Source of the DNA: Oscillospiraceae bacterium | GTDB lineage: Bacteria > Bacillota > Clostridia > Oscillospirales > Ruminococcaceae | NCBI GenBank assembly: GCA_009784765.1 | Contig: WQXP01000100.1 | Location: 1 to 5,284, forward strand | DNA length: 5,284 nucleotides | Direction: 5' to 3' | In this document: piece after piece, positions 1-5,284 of the stretch | Position numbering within the stretch: the first letter of the stretch is position 1 | Layout of the letters: every line of letters starts with the position of its first letter | The notes under the pieces: generated by a model | The model's database searches: none | Seen by the model: the letters and a program-made list of their open reading frames with translations, nothing else | Told to the model about the DNA's origin: nothing | Position numbers and translations under genes: made by a program

Positions 1-88
1 CGAGGGCGTATCCTTCGCCGAAAAGAGTGTCGATTGTTGCACGAGTCAAATGAACGTGCCGCGCTGATGTTTCGATAAGTATTTGCAT
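1..88 (-). CDS. PduL-like phosphate acyltransferase, N-terminal fragment (gene continues past the left edge)
   Basis: Only the first 29 codons are inside the window, starting at the ATG whose complement is 86-88. The peptide contains S-A-R-H-V-H-L (residues 8-14) followed by L-F-G-E-G-Y (22-27). This is the characteristic opening of the PduL family, phosphate propanoyltransferase / alternative phosphotransacetylase, which interconverts acyl-CoA and acyl phosphate. The H-x-H pair in this motif belongs to the zinc-coordinating residues known for the family. A ribosome site GAAGGG (complement of 98-103) lies 9 nt before the ATG. No microcompartment-targeting extension precedes the motif, so a free cytosolic enzyme that works with acetate kinase in acetate/ATP production is more likely than a microcompartment enzyme; that part is inference. 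The gene sits 22 nt after the membrane protein gene on the same strand and is probably co-transcribed with it. Confidence 0.85.
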   Translation of the reverse strand, partial: MQILIETSARHVHLTRATIDTLFGEGYAL

Positions 89-110
89 AGCTGTTTTCCC
101 TTCGATTGTT

Positions 111-665
111 TTATTTTGTTCTTTTATTAAAGGCAGGACGCACCCACCTTTCGAATGCTTGAAAAAACTGTGTCAAAGCAAAGTCATAGAGCCAAAAAGC
201 GATGTTCCCTAAGCCCCAGAATACATAAACTGCGTTCGCGCCGCCCCAAGTCAGTTCCTCGAGTGCCTCGGTAATCCCGAAAACGTGAACCGCAATCCAA
301 AATGAACTCACTGCCGTGATGTTAAAAATCGCAGATTTGAGGGCAAAGCGTATTAACCGTGCCGCTCTCGATTTTATGCGGTGAATTTGCTCTCGCAGAA
401 TCGGGTAGTATCCGAAAAAAGCGATGAAGTAAAGCTTGCCTTCAATTTCCGGCGTCAGGAACAGTGCAAGAATCGCTGTTGTAATAAAAGCCGCTGTCCC
501 GTAACGAACGCTCGTCTGCGCCCGAACACTCCAGATTACAAACCCCGCCGCCGCAGGAGCAATATATACCAACGACGGAATCACTGCCGAAAACAGGATT
601 ACGACCGACAATGCACAGGCAACTCCGCTGTAGGCTATATTAAATGCAGTTTCGTTACGTTTCAT
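111..665 (-). CDS. Conserved small polytopic membrane protein, function unknown (ECF S-component-like topology)
   Basis: This encodes 184 residues with about six hydrophobic segments, near residues 11-29, 31-47, 54-72, 76-90, 110-130 and 143-167. There is a basic loop at 91-107 and a basic C-terminus. The segment F-F-G-Y-Y-P-I-L (83-90) and the late L-G-N-I-A-F-W-L-Y-D (152-161) look like conserved family motifs that I associate from memory with small clostridial membrane proteins. Size and topology resemble substrate-binding S components of energy-coupling-factor transporters, but no substrate motif is recognisable and no EcfA or EcfT gene is present, so no substrate is proposed. The start is supported by AGGATGG (complement of 675-681), 9 nt before the ATG, and by a consensus promoter upstream. 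It is divergent from spoIIGA and precedes the pduL-like gene. It could equally be an uncharacterised membrane protein unrelated to transport. Confidence 0.8.
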   Translation of the reverse strand: MKRNETAFNIAYSGVACALSVVILFSAVIPSLVYIAPAAAGFVIWSVRAQTSVRYGTAAFITTAILALFLTPEIEGKLYFIAFFGYYPILREQIHRIKSRAARLIRFALKSAIFNITAVSSFWIAVHVFGITEALEELTWGGANAVYVFWGLGNIAFWLYDFALTQFFQAFERWVRPAFNKRTK

Positions 666-703
666 ATTTTCAGCCCATCCTGCAGATTTGCTCTTCTTTT
701 GCT

Positions 704-732
704 ATTATACCATATAAAATCCCGTCTGTCAA
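704..732 (-). promoter_or_regulatory. Consensus sigma-A promoter for the leftward membrane protein / pduL-like operon
   Basis: Read on the minus strand there is a perfect TTGACA (complement of 727-732), a 17-bp spacer (710-726) and a perfect TATAAT (complement of 704-709). The predicted start is near 697, giving a leader of about 32 nt before the ATG ending at 665. A/T-rich DNA just upstream (731-756) could serve as an UP element. Twelve of twelve consensus bases with ideal spacing suggest strong constitutive transcription in growing cells. Confidence 0.88.
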
Positions 733-763
733 TAAAAAGCAAAGAAAATTTTTATGATTGTCC

Positions 764-775
764 TTTTTCGACAAA
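764..775 (+). promoter_or_regulatory. Spo0A box (perfect extended match) upstream of spoIIGA
   Basis: The sequence TTTTTCGACAAA is the reverse complement of TTTGTCGAAAAA, the extended Spo0A-binding consensus with core TGTCGAA. It lies 19 bp before the TATAAT element and overlaps the position where a -35 hexamer would sit. Spo0A~P is the master regulator of sporulation entry and directly activates spoIIG in Bacillus, so finding its site in front of this spoIIGA is expected and supports functional conservation. The only other candidate nearby, TGTCAAT at 727-733, matches five of seven core bases and coincides with the -35 of the divergent promoter. Confidence 0.85.
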
Positions 776-800
776 GTTCACGTTATCGGGGTGTTATAAT
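768..800 (+). promoter_or_regulatory. spoIIG-type promoter with over-long 21-bp spacer (Spo0A-dependent sigma-A)
   Basis: A perfect TATAAT (795-800) is preceded by TCGACA (768-773), which differs from TTGACA by one base and lies within the Spo0A box. The 21-bp spacer is too long for efficient unaided sigma-A recognition. The Bacillus subtilis spoIIG promoter is known for the same peculiarity (about 22 bp), overcome by Spo0A~P bound at the -35 region. The predicted transcription start is about 806-808, which coincides with the proposed spoIIGA start codon. Confidence 0.78.
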
Positions 801-807
801 AAAATTT

Positions 808-1632
808 ATGAACTCTGTAAATAATGTTATCTACATCGACTTGCTTGTTATGATTAACCTTTACATAACCTTCTTCCTGATTGAAGCAACGGGAGCGTTT
901 CTTCACAGAAAGCTGAAAACGCGAAGGCTTGTTCTCGGCTCTCTTGCGGGGGGGCTGTCGTCGCTGATTGTGTTGCTTCCGCCCTTGCCCCTTGCGGTGA
1001 ATGCAGCAATCAGAATCGCGGCAGGTGTTGCGATTGTTCTGATTGCTTTCGGGTACAGGCGCAAAGAGGGTTATGTACTGCTCAAAAACCTGTTGTTTTT
1101 CACGATTATCAACATCGTTTTTGCCGGGGTTACACTGATGCTGTGGCTTTTCGCCGCACCGCTCGGTATGGAGTGGTCGGGGGGATTCGTCTATTTTGAC
1201 ATCTCACTGCCCCTTCTTATTGTTACGACTGCCGCTGCATACGGGCTGATTCGCCTGCTGCGTTTTTTTTTAGACGTTCGCGGCGCGGCAGACAAACAAT
1301 ACCGCATTGAAATCGAACTCGGCGGCAAAACCGCCGTGCTTCCCGCAATTGCAGACACGGGCAACGCCCTCACTGACTTCTTTTCGGGGCTTTCGGTTGT
1401 TGTCGTTCCTCATAACTCACTCGATATTGATTTAGACGACCCTGCCCTCTTTCCGCGGCTGTTGCCGTATAACACAATCGACTCTCGCGGGCTCATTCCC
1501 GTATTCCGCCCGAAACGCCTTGTACTTACTGCCGACGGCGGCACTGCTAAAACGATTACCGCTTTAGTCGGCGTTTCGGAAAACTTCGATTGCAACGCTC
1601 CCGCTGTTTTTAATCCGCGATTACTATTATAA
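808..1632 (+). CDS. spoIIGA: SpoIIGA, membrane aspartic protease that processes pro-sigma-E
   Basis: This 274-residue protein has five predicted membrane helices (about 7-25, 41-57, 60-81, 90-116, 130-149) and a cytosolic C-terminal half with the aspartic-protease motif A-D-T-G-N at 182-186. The catalytic Asp falls at residue 183, the position I recall for B. subtilis SpoIIGA. The family is a mother-cell membrane protease that, after a signal from the forespore protein SpoIIR, cleaves the pro-sequence from sigma-E. Placement directly before sigE confirms the assignment. An in-frame ATG at 754 would add 18 residues unlike the family, would overlap the Spo0A box and lies upstream of the promoter, so the ATG at 808 is preferred. 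No usable Shine-Dalgarno precedes 808, because the G-rich GGGGTG at 788-793 lies upstream of the predicted mRNA start. At 274 residues it is somewhat shorter than the roughly 309-residue Bacillus protein. sigE follows after 19 nt. Confidence 0.92.
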   Translation: MNSVNNVIYIDLLVMINLYITFFLIEATGAFLHRKLKTRRLVLGSLAGGLSSLIVLLPPLPLAVNAAIRIAAGVAIVLIAFGYRRKEGYVLLKNLLFFTIINIVFAGVTLMLWLFAAPLGMEWSGGFVYFDISLPLLIVTTAAAYGLIRLLRFFLDVRGAADKQYRIEIELGGKTAVLPAIADTGNALTDFFSGLSVVVVPHNSLDIDLDDPALFPRLLPYNTIDSRGLIPVFRPKRLVLTADGGTAKTITALVGVSENFDCNAPAVFNPRLLL

Positions 1633-1651
1633 ATAATAAAGAGGTAAGACC

Positions 1652-2401
1652 ATGTACGAATTGCAAAAAATACTCAAAAAGCTGTTTAACAGCAAACTCC
1701 GCGAACAATTGACACAGCGGCTTTCACGCACAGCACGCGGGGCGAACTCTGCCGTTTATTACATAAACGGCGCAGAGTCGCTTCCGCCGCCCTTGACTCG
1801 CGACGAGGAGGAAGTCGCATTCGCTATGCTTGAAACAGATTTTCAGCGTGCCCGCGAAACACTGATTGTTCATAATCTGCGCCTTGTTGTTTATATCGCG
1901 AAAAAGTTCGAGTCAACGGGAATCGGGATTGAAGACCTCATTTCAATCGGGACAATCGGCTTAATTAAAGCCGTGAACACATTCAGCCCGGACAAGAACA
2001 TCAAACTCGCGACATATGCGTCTCGGTGTATCGAGAACGAAATCCTCATGTTTTTGCGCAAATCGAACCAGTATAAGTACGAAATATCCATCGACGAGCC
2101 ACTTAACGTCGATTGGGACGGCAACGAACTCCTGCTGTCAGACATTCTCGGCACGGAGAACGACGTGGTCAACTACGGGATTGAGAGCCAAGTCGAGCGG
2201 AACTTGCTCCTTGAAGCAATCGCGTCCCTCAATCCGCGTGAACGGCAAATCATGGAGATGCGCTACGGGCTTAATAATCACAAGGAACGCACACAGAAAG
2301 AAGTTGCTGACGAAATCGGGATTTCGCAAAGCTACATTTCGCGGCTTGAGAAGCGGATTATCAAGCGTCTTCGCAAAGACTTGGAACAGCTCTGTGGGTA
2401 A
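1652..2401 (+). CDS. sigE: RNA polymerase sigma-E precursor (pro-sigma-E), early mother-cell sporulation sigma factor
   Basis: This 249-residue sigma-70-family protein is closely similar to Bacillus SigE. It has the V-Y-Y-I-x-G processing region (35-40) followed by L-P-P-P-L (44-48). Region 2 includes N-L-R-L-V-V-Y-I-A (75-83), [18 protein letters not shown] (94-111) and [14 protein letters not shown] (120-133). [11 protein letters not shown] (154-164) follows, then a region 4 helix-turn-helix at about 214-233 ending in [10 protein letters not shown]. The N-terminal 36 residues are basic and amphipathic, the membrane-tethering pro-sequence that SpoIIGA removes. By alignment, cleavage would fall between Tyr36 and Tyr37, so the pro-sequence is about nine residues longer than the 27 of B. 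subtilis. GAGGT (1641-1645) is well placed 6 nt before the ATG. The gene shares the Spo0A-controlled promoter with spoIIGA and is followed at once by a strong hairpin; sigG is absent downstream. Confidence 0.97.
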   Translation: MYELQKILKKLFNSKLREQLTQRLSRTARGANSAVYYINGAESLPPPLTRDEEEVAFAMLETDFQRARETLIVHNLRLVVYIAKKFESTGIGIEDLISIGTIGLIKAVNTFSPDKNIKLATYASRCIENEILMFLRKSNQYKYEISIDEPLNVDWDGNELLLSDILGTENDVVNYGIESQVERNLLLEAIASLNPRERQIMEMRYGLNNHKERTQKEVADEIGISQSYISRLEKRIIKRLRKDLEQLCG

Positions 2402-2420
2402 ATTAACTAATAACGATTGT

Positions 2421-2467
2421 GAAAAGCTGCGTTTTTTGTACAAACCCGACAAAAAACGCAGCTTTTC
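2421..2467 (+). terminator. Strong intrinsic terminator hairpin after sigE
   Basis: A perfect inverted repeat pairs 2421-2439 with 2449-2467, giving 19 bp around a 9-nt loop. The arms contain GAAAAGCTGCG and CGCAGCTTTTC. The GC core is flanked by an A-tract on the left and a T-tract (2463-2466) on the right, the symmetric design of a potentially bidirectional rho-independent terminator. It starts 19 nt after the sigE stop and ends 20 nt before the next promoter, so it isolates the spoIIG operon from the genes to the right. Confidence 0.85.
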
Positions 2468-2487
2468 TAAATTCTCTGTCATATAGG

Positions 2488-2516
2488 TTGAAAAATCGCC
2501 GAAATTGTTGTATAAT
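2488..2516 (+). promoter_or_regulatory. Sigma-A-type promoter for the zinc-ribbon / lipoprotein operon
   Basis: TTGAAA (2488-2493), a 17-bp spacer and a perfect TATAAT (2511-2516) give eleven of twelve consensus bases. The expected start is near 2523, leaving a leader of about 33 nt that carries the AAAGG ribosome site at 2540-2544. The promoter lies just after the sigE terminator, so the downstream genes are likely expressed in vegetative cells independently of Spo0A. Confidence 0.82.
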
Positions 2517-2555
2517 AGACTGTAAGTGTATTTTTTACGAAAGGTTTATTAAACA

Positions 2556-4358
2556 ATGACAATGATATGCAACTCATGCGGGAACGAAAACGCCCCCAAC
2601 ACCAAATTCTGCGGCAAATGTGGTGAGTGTTTGGTTACTGCGGCGGTCTCCCCTGCCCCGGAAGCAGATGAAATTCCGCAAGCCCCCGAGGCATCAGAAT
2701 TTTCCGGCGTTTCGCCGGAGGTTGAGGTTAAACTTGAAGACAACGCAATGCTTGAGAATGCGCCGCCTCCCACAGTAAAAGCTAAAACCGTAAAAGCGAA
2801 AAAAGTTTCTGCGCTGAATCCGCGTGCAAAGAAACTTCTTATGCTTGCTGTGCCTGCATTCGCGATTGTGCTGATTGCCGTGATTGCGGCTGTCGCATTT
2901 CTTTCGCGTTCGCCCTTCCCGAAATCAGATGAGTTTTTCTTCTTTGATGACCGCGGCTCTGTCATTATTGTTTACAATAACGGGAAGACTGCTGATGTAA
3001 GCGGCACTTACCTTTCAAGCCAAGAGAGCTTGGATGGCAAACGCGCTGCTTTCTTAGTCAACGATGGCGGTGGCGATTACTCTGCGCACGGCGGCAGATA
3101 TACCCTTTACTACAGCAGCGGTTCGGGGGTTCCCGTCAAAGTCGCTGACCATGTTGTGCGGTATCGTTTATCGGATTCCGGGAATGCTATTGTCTACTAT
3201 GCTAACGAACAGTGGCACGGTGATGAGCGGCACGCAGAACTTTATCTGTTCGACGGAAGCACCTCAAACAGAATCGAAGGGCGTGCGCCTTATTACCCCG
3301 AGTGCAGGGTTGCGATTTCTCCGAACGGCAAAGTTGTTTTTTATGTAGGAGGGCGTTCTGTCAATAACAGCGGTGTGGTGCAAATGTCATCTTATATAAG
3401 CACGAACGGCAATCGCGGAGTACTTTTTGAGCATGATACCGTCCCTGTCGCCATTTCTGACGGTGCAAGGCATATTTATTATGTTGAGTCAAAAAGCAGC
3501 GGTGAGTTCCTCTGTGTTCGCCGGGGAGTTAAAGGCACAAGCAACAGCTTAGGGAATGTCAGTGATATTCGCAATATTTTCTTCAATGTGGCTTACTCAC
3601 AGATTATTACAAGCGAAAGCAACCGCTCACATATCAGCATCAACGGTGAACGCAGTGAGCCTTTTGTCGATTCCCGTGTTACGAATTTTCTGCAACCGCG
3701 ATTTTCGCAAAGCCGCACTCTGGCGGACAACTTTGACGGCGCAGCTGCCGTTGTATTCGGGTTTGACAATTTCAGAGGAAAAGTGTTTCAATCATCAGAG
3801 GGCGTTTCTCTCGTAACGAGGCGTTCGGGCCGTTTTGACAGTGAAGTTCTTTCAAGGAATGCAACCTCAGTAACGCAATTAACCGATGACGGCAAAACAG
3901 TCGTGTATTTGAGCGGCAGAACCCTCAACGCCGTTCCCGTAACGCAAAAGAACCCTGAAAGCATTCGCATTATGCGCGATGTTGACTCTTTTCTTCTTGC
4001 AGGGAGCTATGTTTACTTCATTGACGACCGTAATGACCTCCATCGCTCTCCGATAAAAGATAACGCGAATGCGATTTTCGTTTCGGACAAAGTGATTCCC
4101 TTCAGCTTGCAAGTTTCCGGGCGCGGCACTGCTTTCTTCCTGCGCGATGACGGTGATAATACACTTTACTTTACCAACAACACCAATGCGAGCCGCGTTG
4201 CAAACGCTGAAGATGCTGTTATTGTAATCGCAGGGAAGAACTATGCCCTCTATATCAGTGATATGGGCGGCGGGTTCATAGATGTTTACCGCAGTAACGG
4301 CGGCGGGCGATTCCCGCGCAACTCAATCGCGAAAAATGTCCGCATGGTTTCGTGGTGA
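2556..4358 (+). CDS. Zinc-ribbon, single-pass membrane protein with a beta-propeller-like outer domain; function unknown
   Basis: This 600-residue protein begins with a four-cysteine zinc ribbon (C5-x2-C8, C19-x2-C22 in a C-x-x-C-G context). A flexible Pro/Glu/Ala-rich linker (about 30-70), a basic stretch (75-93) and one membrane helix (about 94-116) follow. Positive charges before the helix place the ribbon in the cytosol and residues 117-600 outside. The outer region has recurring short motifs of the form Ser/Thr-Asp/Pro-x-Gly-x-x-x-x-Tyr/Phe-Tyr, near 205, 254, 300, 442 and 520 (for example S-D-S-G-N-A-I-V-Y-Y and S-P-N-G-K-V-V-F-Y). These resemble blade turns of TolB/WD40-type propellers. 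Such ribbon-plus-propeller proteins are common but uncharacterised in Clostridia, and I cannot name a ligand. The ATG at 2556 is chosen over one at 2562 because AAAGG (2540-2544) is better spaced. The lipoprotein gene follows after 16 nt. Confidence 0.85.
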   Translation: MTMICNSCGNENAPNTKFCGKCGECLVTAAVSPAPEADEIPQAPEASEFSGVSPEVEVKLEDNAMLENAPPPTVKAKTVKAKKVSALNPRAKKLLMLAVPAFAIVLIAVIAAVAFLSRSPFPKSDEFFFFDDRGSVIIVYNNGKTADVSGTYLSSQESLDGKRAAFLVNDGGGDYSAHGGRYTLYYSSGSGVPVKVADHVVRYRLSDSGNAIVYYANEQWHGDERHAELYLFDGSTSNRIEGRAPYYPECRVAISPNGKVVFYVGGRSVNNSGVVQMSSYISTNGNRGVLFEHDTVPVAISDGARHIYYVESKSSGEFLCVRRGVKGTSNSLGNVSDIRNIFFNVAYSQIITSESNRSHISINGERSEPFVDSRVTNFLQPRFSQSRTLADNFDGAAAVVFGFDNFRGKVFQSSEGVSLVTRRSGRFDSEVLSRNATSVTQLTDDGKTVVYLSGRTLNAVPVTQKNPESIRIMRDVDSFLLAGSYVYFIDDRNDLHRSPIKDNANAIFVSDKVIPFSLQVSGRGTAFFLRDDGDNTLYFTNNTNASRVANAEDAVIVIAGKNYALYISDMGGGFIDVYRSNGGGRFPRNSIAKNVRMVSW

Positions 4359-4362
4359 TGAT

Positions 4363-4370
4363 GAAAGGAA
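4363..4370 (+). promoter_or_regulatory. Ribosome binding site that fixes the lipoprotein start
   Basis: GAAAGGAA places AAAGG (4364-4368) 6 nt before the ATG at 4375. The open frame extends upstream to 4282, but the ATG at 4375 alone has this site and gives a clean lipoprotein signal peptide. The upstream extension would merely overlap the end of the preceding gene. Confidence 0.85.
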
Positions 4371-4374
4371 ATTC

Positions 4375-5160
4375 ATGAAATTTAACAAACACATCGCGGC
4401 AGTTATTGCCGCAATCCTCATAACCGCAGGATTGGCTTCTTGTGACCATAACAGCGGACCGATTGAAGACACACAGCCGAGTTCGGCTTCGCTGCCCGCC
4501 ACAGGTGCGAGCGGCGTTGAAGGCAGCACGAATACTCCCGGCACCGACGCGGCTTCGGCAACACCGACGCCATCTCTCACCGCTGACCCCGACGACCCGC
4601 TGCTGCACACTCCGCCTGAGGAAATCGCCCTTGAAGACACACGGACTTACGCCGCATTACAGCTTCTTGAAGGCGACACGTATATGATTGATATGCAAAT
4701 CGGATTTAATATGCAGCTTTATCGCAGAGGGGACGATATTAACGTGTATGTGGCCTCATCTGTAGCCAACTATATTCTTGACGGTAAACGCTATCGCCTC
4801 AGCTATCGCCCCGGTGAAGAAGCCGCCTATTATCGCCCTGCCACTCAGGAGGATTATGAGGAGGTTTTAGGCTATTTCAGCGGGTTTGACTCGTTTCTCA
4901 GCTTAGAGGGCAAGACACTCACGCGGGTCGGGCTGGAAATGTACGGGCGTTTCGGTGAGTTATATTATGAGGAGTTCACAGACGATGACGGCGAAATTTT
5001 AGGTGTCTATTTCAATCATAACCTTAATAACGAGCTTTTCGCGTTATATGCGAATGTCGGAGGGAATATGAGGCGATTCCGCTACCATGTCAGTGCAACT
5101 GTTCCCGACGAGGCACTTGAAATCCCGCCCGAACTTGAAATCCACCCCGAACCAAGCTAA
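4375..5160 (+). CDS. Predicted lipoprotein with Ser/Thr/Pro-rich linker, function unknown
   Basis: This 261-residue protein starts with a basic n-region (K2, K5), a hydrophobic segment (7-19) and a lipobox L-A-S-C ending at Cys23. It should be lipidated and anchored on the outer face of the membrane. Residues 24-82 are low complexity, rich in Ser, Thr, Pro, Ala and Asp, a typical surface spacer. The rest (about 84-261) looks beta-rich, with alternating patterns such as Y-M-I-D-M-Q-I-G and D-I-N-V-Y-V followed by I-L-D-G-K-R-Y. This is vaguely reminiscent of the LolA/LppX half-barrel type of clostridial lipoproteins; that comparison is weak and from memory. The C-terminus is acidic and proline-rich. 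The gene follows the propeller protein by 16 nt and precedes a second lipoprotein by 30 nt, with no promoter or terminator visible, so the three probably form one operon. The start is set by the ribosome site at 4363-4370. Confidence 0.88.
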   Translation: MKFNKHIAAVIAAILITAGLASCDHNSGPIEDTQPSSASLPATGASGVEGSTNTPGTDAASATPTPSLTADPDDPLLHTPPEEIALEDTRTYAALQLLEGDTYMIDMQIGFNMQLYRRGDDINVYVASSVANYILDGKRYRLSYRPGEEAAYYRPATQEDYEEVLGYFSGFDSFLSLEGKTLTRVGLEMYGRFGELYYEEFTDDDGEILGVYFNHNLNNELFALYANVGGNMRRFRYHVSATVPDEALEIPPELEIHPEPS

Positions 5161-5190
5161 ATTGTACAGCATCAGAAAGGAAAGCAAACC

Positions 5191-5284
5191 ATGAAAGACC
5201 TCAAGAAAGCACTGTCCGTGTTAATCGCGCTTTTAGTTATCCTCAGCGCGGCTGCTTGCGACACCGACAACCCCGATAACACCG
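5191..5284 (+). CDS. Second predicted lipoprotein, N-terminal fragment (runs off the right edge)
   Basis: Thirty-one codons are visible. They encode a basic n-region (K2, K5, K6), a hydrophobic core (about 7-19) and a lipobox-like A-A-A-C ending at Cys23, then an Asp/Asn/Pro/Thr-rich start to the mature protein. AAAGG (5176-5180) lies 10 nt before the ATG. The signal peptide has the same length to the cysteine as the preceding lipoprotein, and Asp follows the cysteine in both. The two may therefore be tandem paralogues, although the mature domain of this one is outside the window. Co-transcription with the two preceding genes is likely from the 30-nt gap. Confidence 0.82.
   Translation, partial: MKDLKKALSVLIALLVILSAAACDTDNPDNT

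Noticed and set aside
754..807. Upstream in-frame ATG extending spoIIGA by 18 residues
   Set aside because: It lies upstream of the TATAAT, overlaps the Spo0A box, has only a weak A-rich sequence before it, and adds residues unlike the SpoIIGA N-terminus.
381..824. Plus-strand open frame opposite the membrane protein
   Set aside because: The product is rich in Arg, Cys and Ser with no domain, is antisense to a convincing membrane protein, and runs through the divergent promoter region and into spoIIGA.
2421..2467. Hairpin as a small RNA gene, attachment site or mobile-element end
   Set aside because: Position directly after a stop codon, the A-tract/GC core/T-tract design, and the absence of target duplications or a transposase favour a terminator.
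2016..2486. Open frames overlapping the end of sigE on both strands, reaching the hairpin
   Set aside because: They are shadows of sigE; their similar ends on the two strands merely reflect the perfect palindrome of the terminator.
2497..2503. Possible Spo0A box (CGCCGAA) between the -35 and -10 of the second promoter
   Set aside because: It matches only five of seven bases of TGTCGAA without the flanking T and A runs; too weak to claim Spo0A control.
2481..2518. Possible sigma-E promoter before the zinc-ribbon gene
   Set aside because: An ATA-containing -35 can be found, but the -10 is a perfect sigma-A TATAAT with TTGAAA at 17 bp, while the sigma-E -10 (CATAnnnT) is not matched well.
2549..2965. 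Minus-strand Ala/Ser/Thr-rich open frame opposite the zinc-ribbon gene
   Set aside because: The composition is that of an antisense frame, there is no promoter or ribosome site, and the opposite strand has clear domains.
4282..4374. Longer start for the first lipoprotein
   Set aside because: It would overlap the end of the preceding gene, lacks a ribosome site and would bury the signal peptide and lipobox behind 31 extra residues.

Overview
This looks like a chromosomal segment from an endospore-forming member of the Bacillota, most likely class Clostridia with moderate GC. The decisive evidence is an intact spoIIGA-sigE pair. SpoIIGA is the membrane aspartic protease that activates pro-sigma-E, and sigma-E is the first mother-cell sporulation sigma factor. 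A PduL-type phosphotransacylase start and a clostridial-looking small membrane protein on the other strand agree with this. No rRNA, tRNA, CRISPR array, insertion sequence or phage gene was seen.

Layout. (1) Positions 1-665, minus strand: a six-helix membrane protein of unknown function, followed 22 nt later by the first 29 codons of a pduL-like gene that runs off the left edge. Both are probably driven by a consensus sigma-A promoter (TTGACA, 17 bp, TATAAT) at 704-732. (2) Positions 666-807: a compact divergent control region. Its rightward half carries a perfect extended Spo0A box (764-775) fused to a TATAAT element 21 bp downstream, the over-long spacing typical of a Spo0A-activated spoIIG promoter. 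(3) Positions 808-2401, plus strand: spoIIGA and sigE, 19 nt apart, closed by a 19-bp perfect hairpin. sigG, which often follows sigE, is not next. (4) From 2488 to the right edge, plus strand: a new sigma-A-type promoter, then a zinc-ribbon / single-TM / beta-propeller-like protein, a lipoprotein, and the start of a second lipoprotein, closely spaced as one operon.

How the parts work together. When Spo0A~P accumulates, it should switch on spoIIGA-sigE. Pro-sigma-E is tethered by an amphipathic pro-sequence until SpoIIGA, activated by a forespore signal, removes it. Two start calls matter. SpoIIGA probably begins at 808, essentially at the predicted transcription start, so its mRNA may be leaderless. 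The first lipoprotein begins at 4375, inside a longer open frame. The third block has its own promoter and a terminator in front, so it is probably not part of the sporulation operon. It is the least explained part of the window and may be a cell-envelope sensing or binding module.
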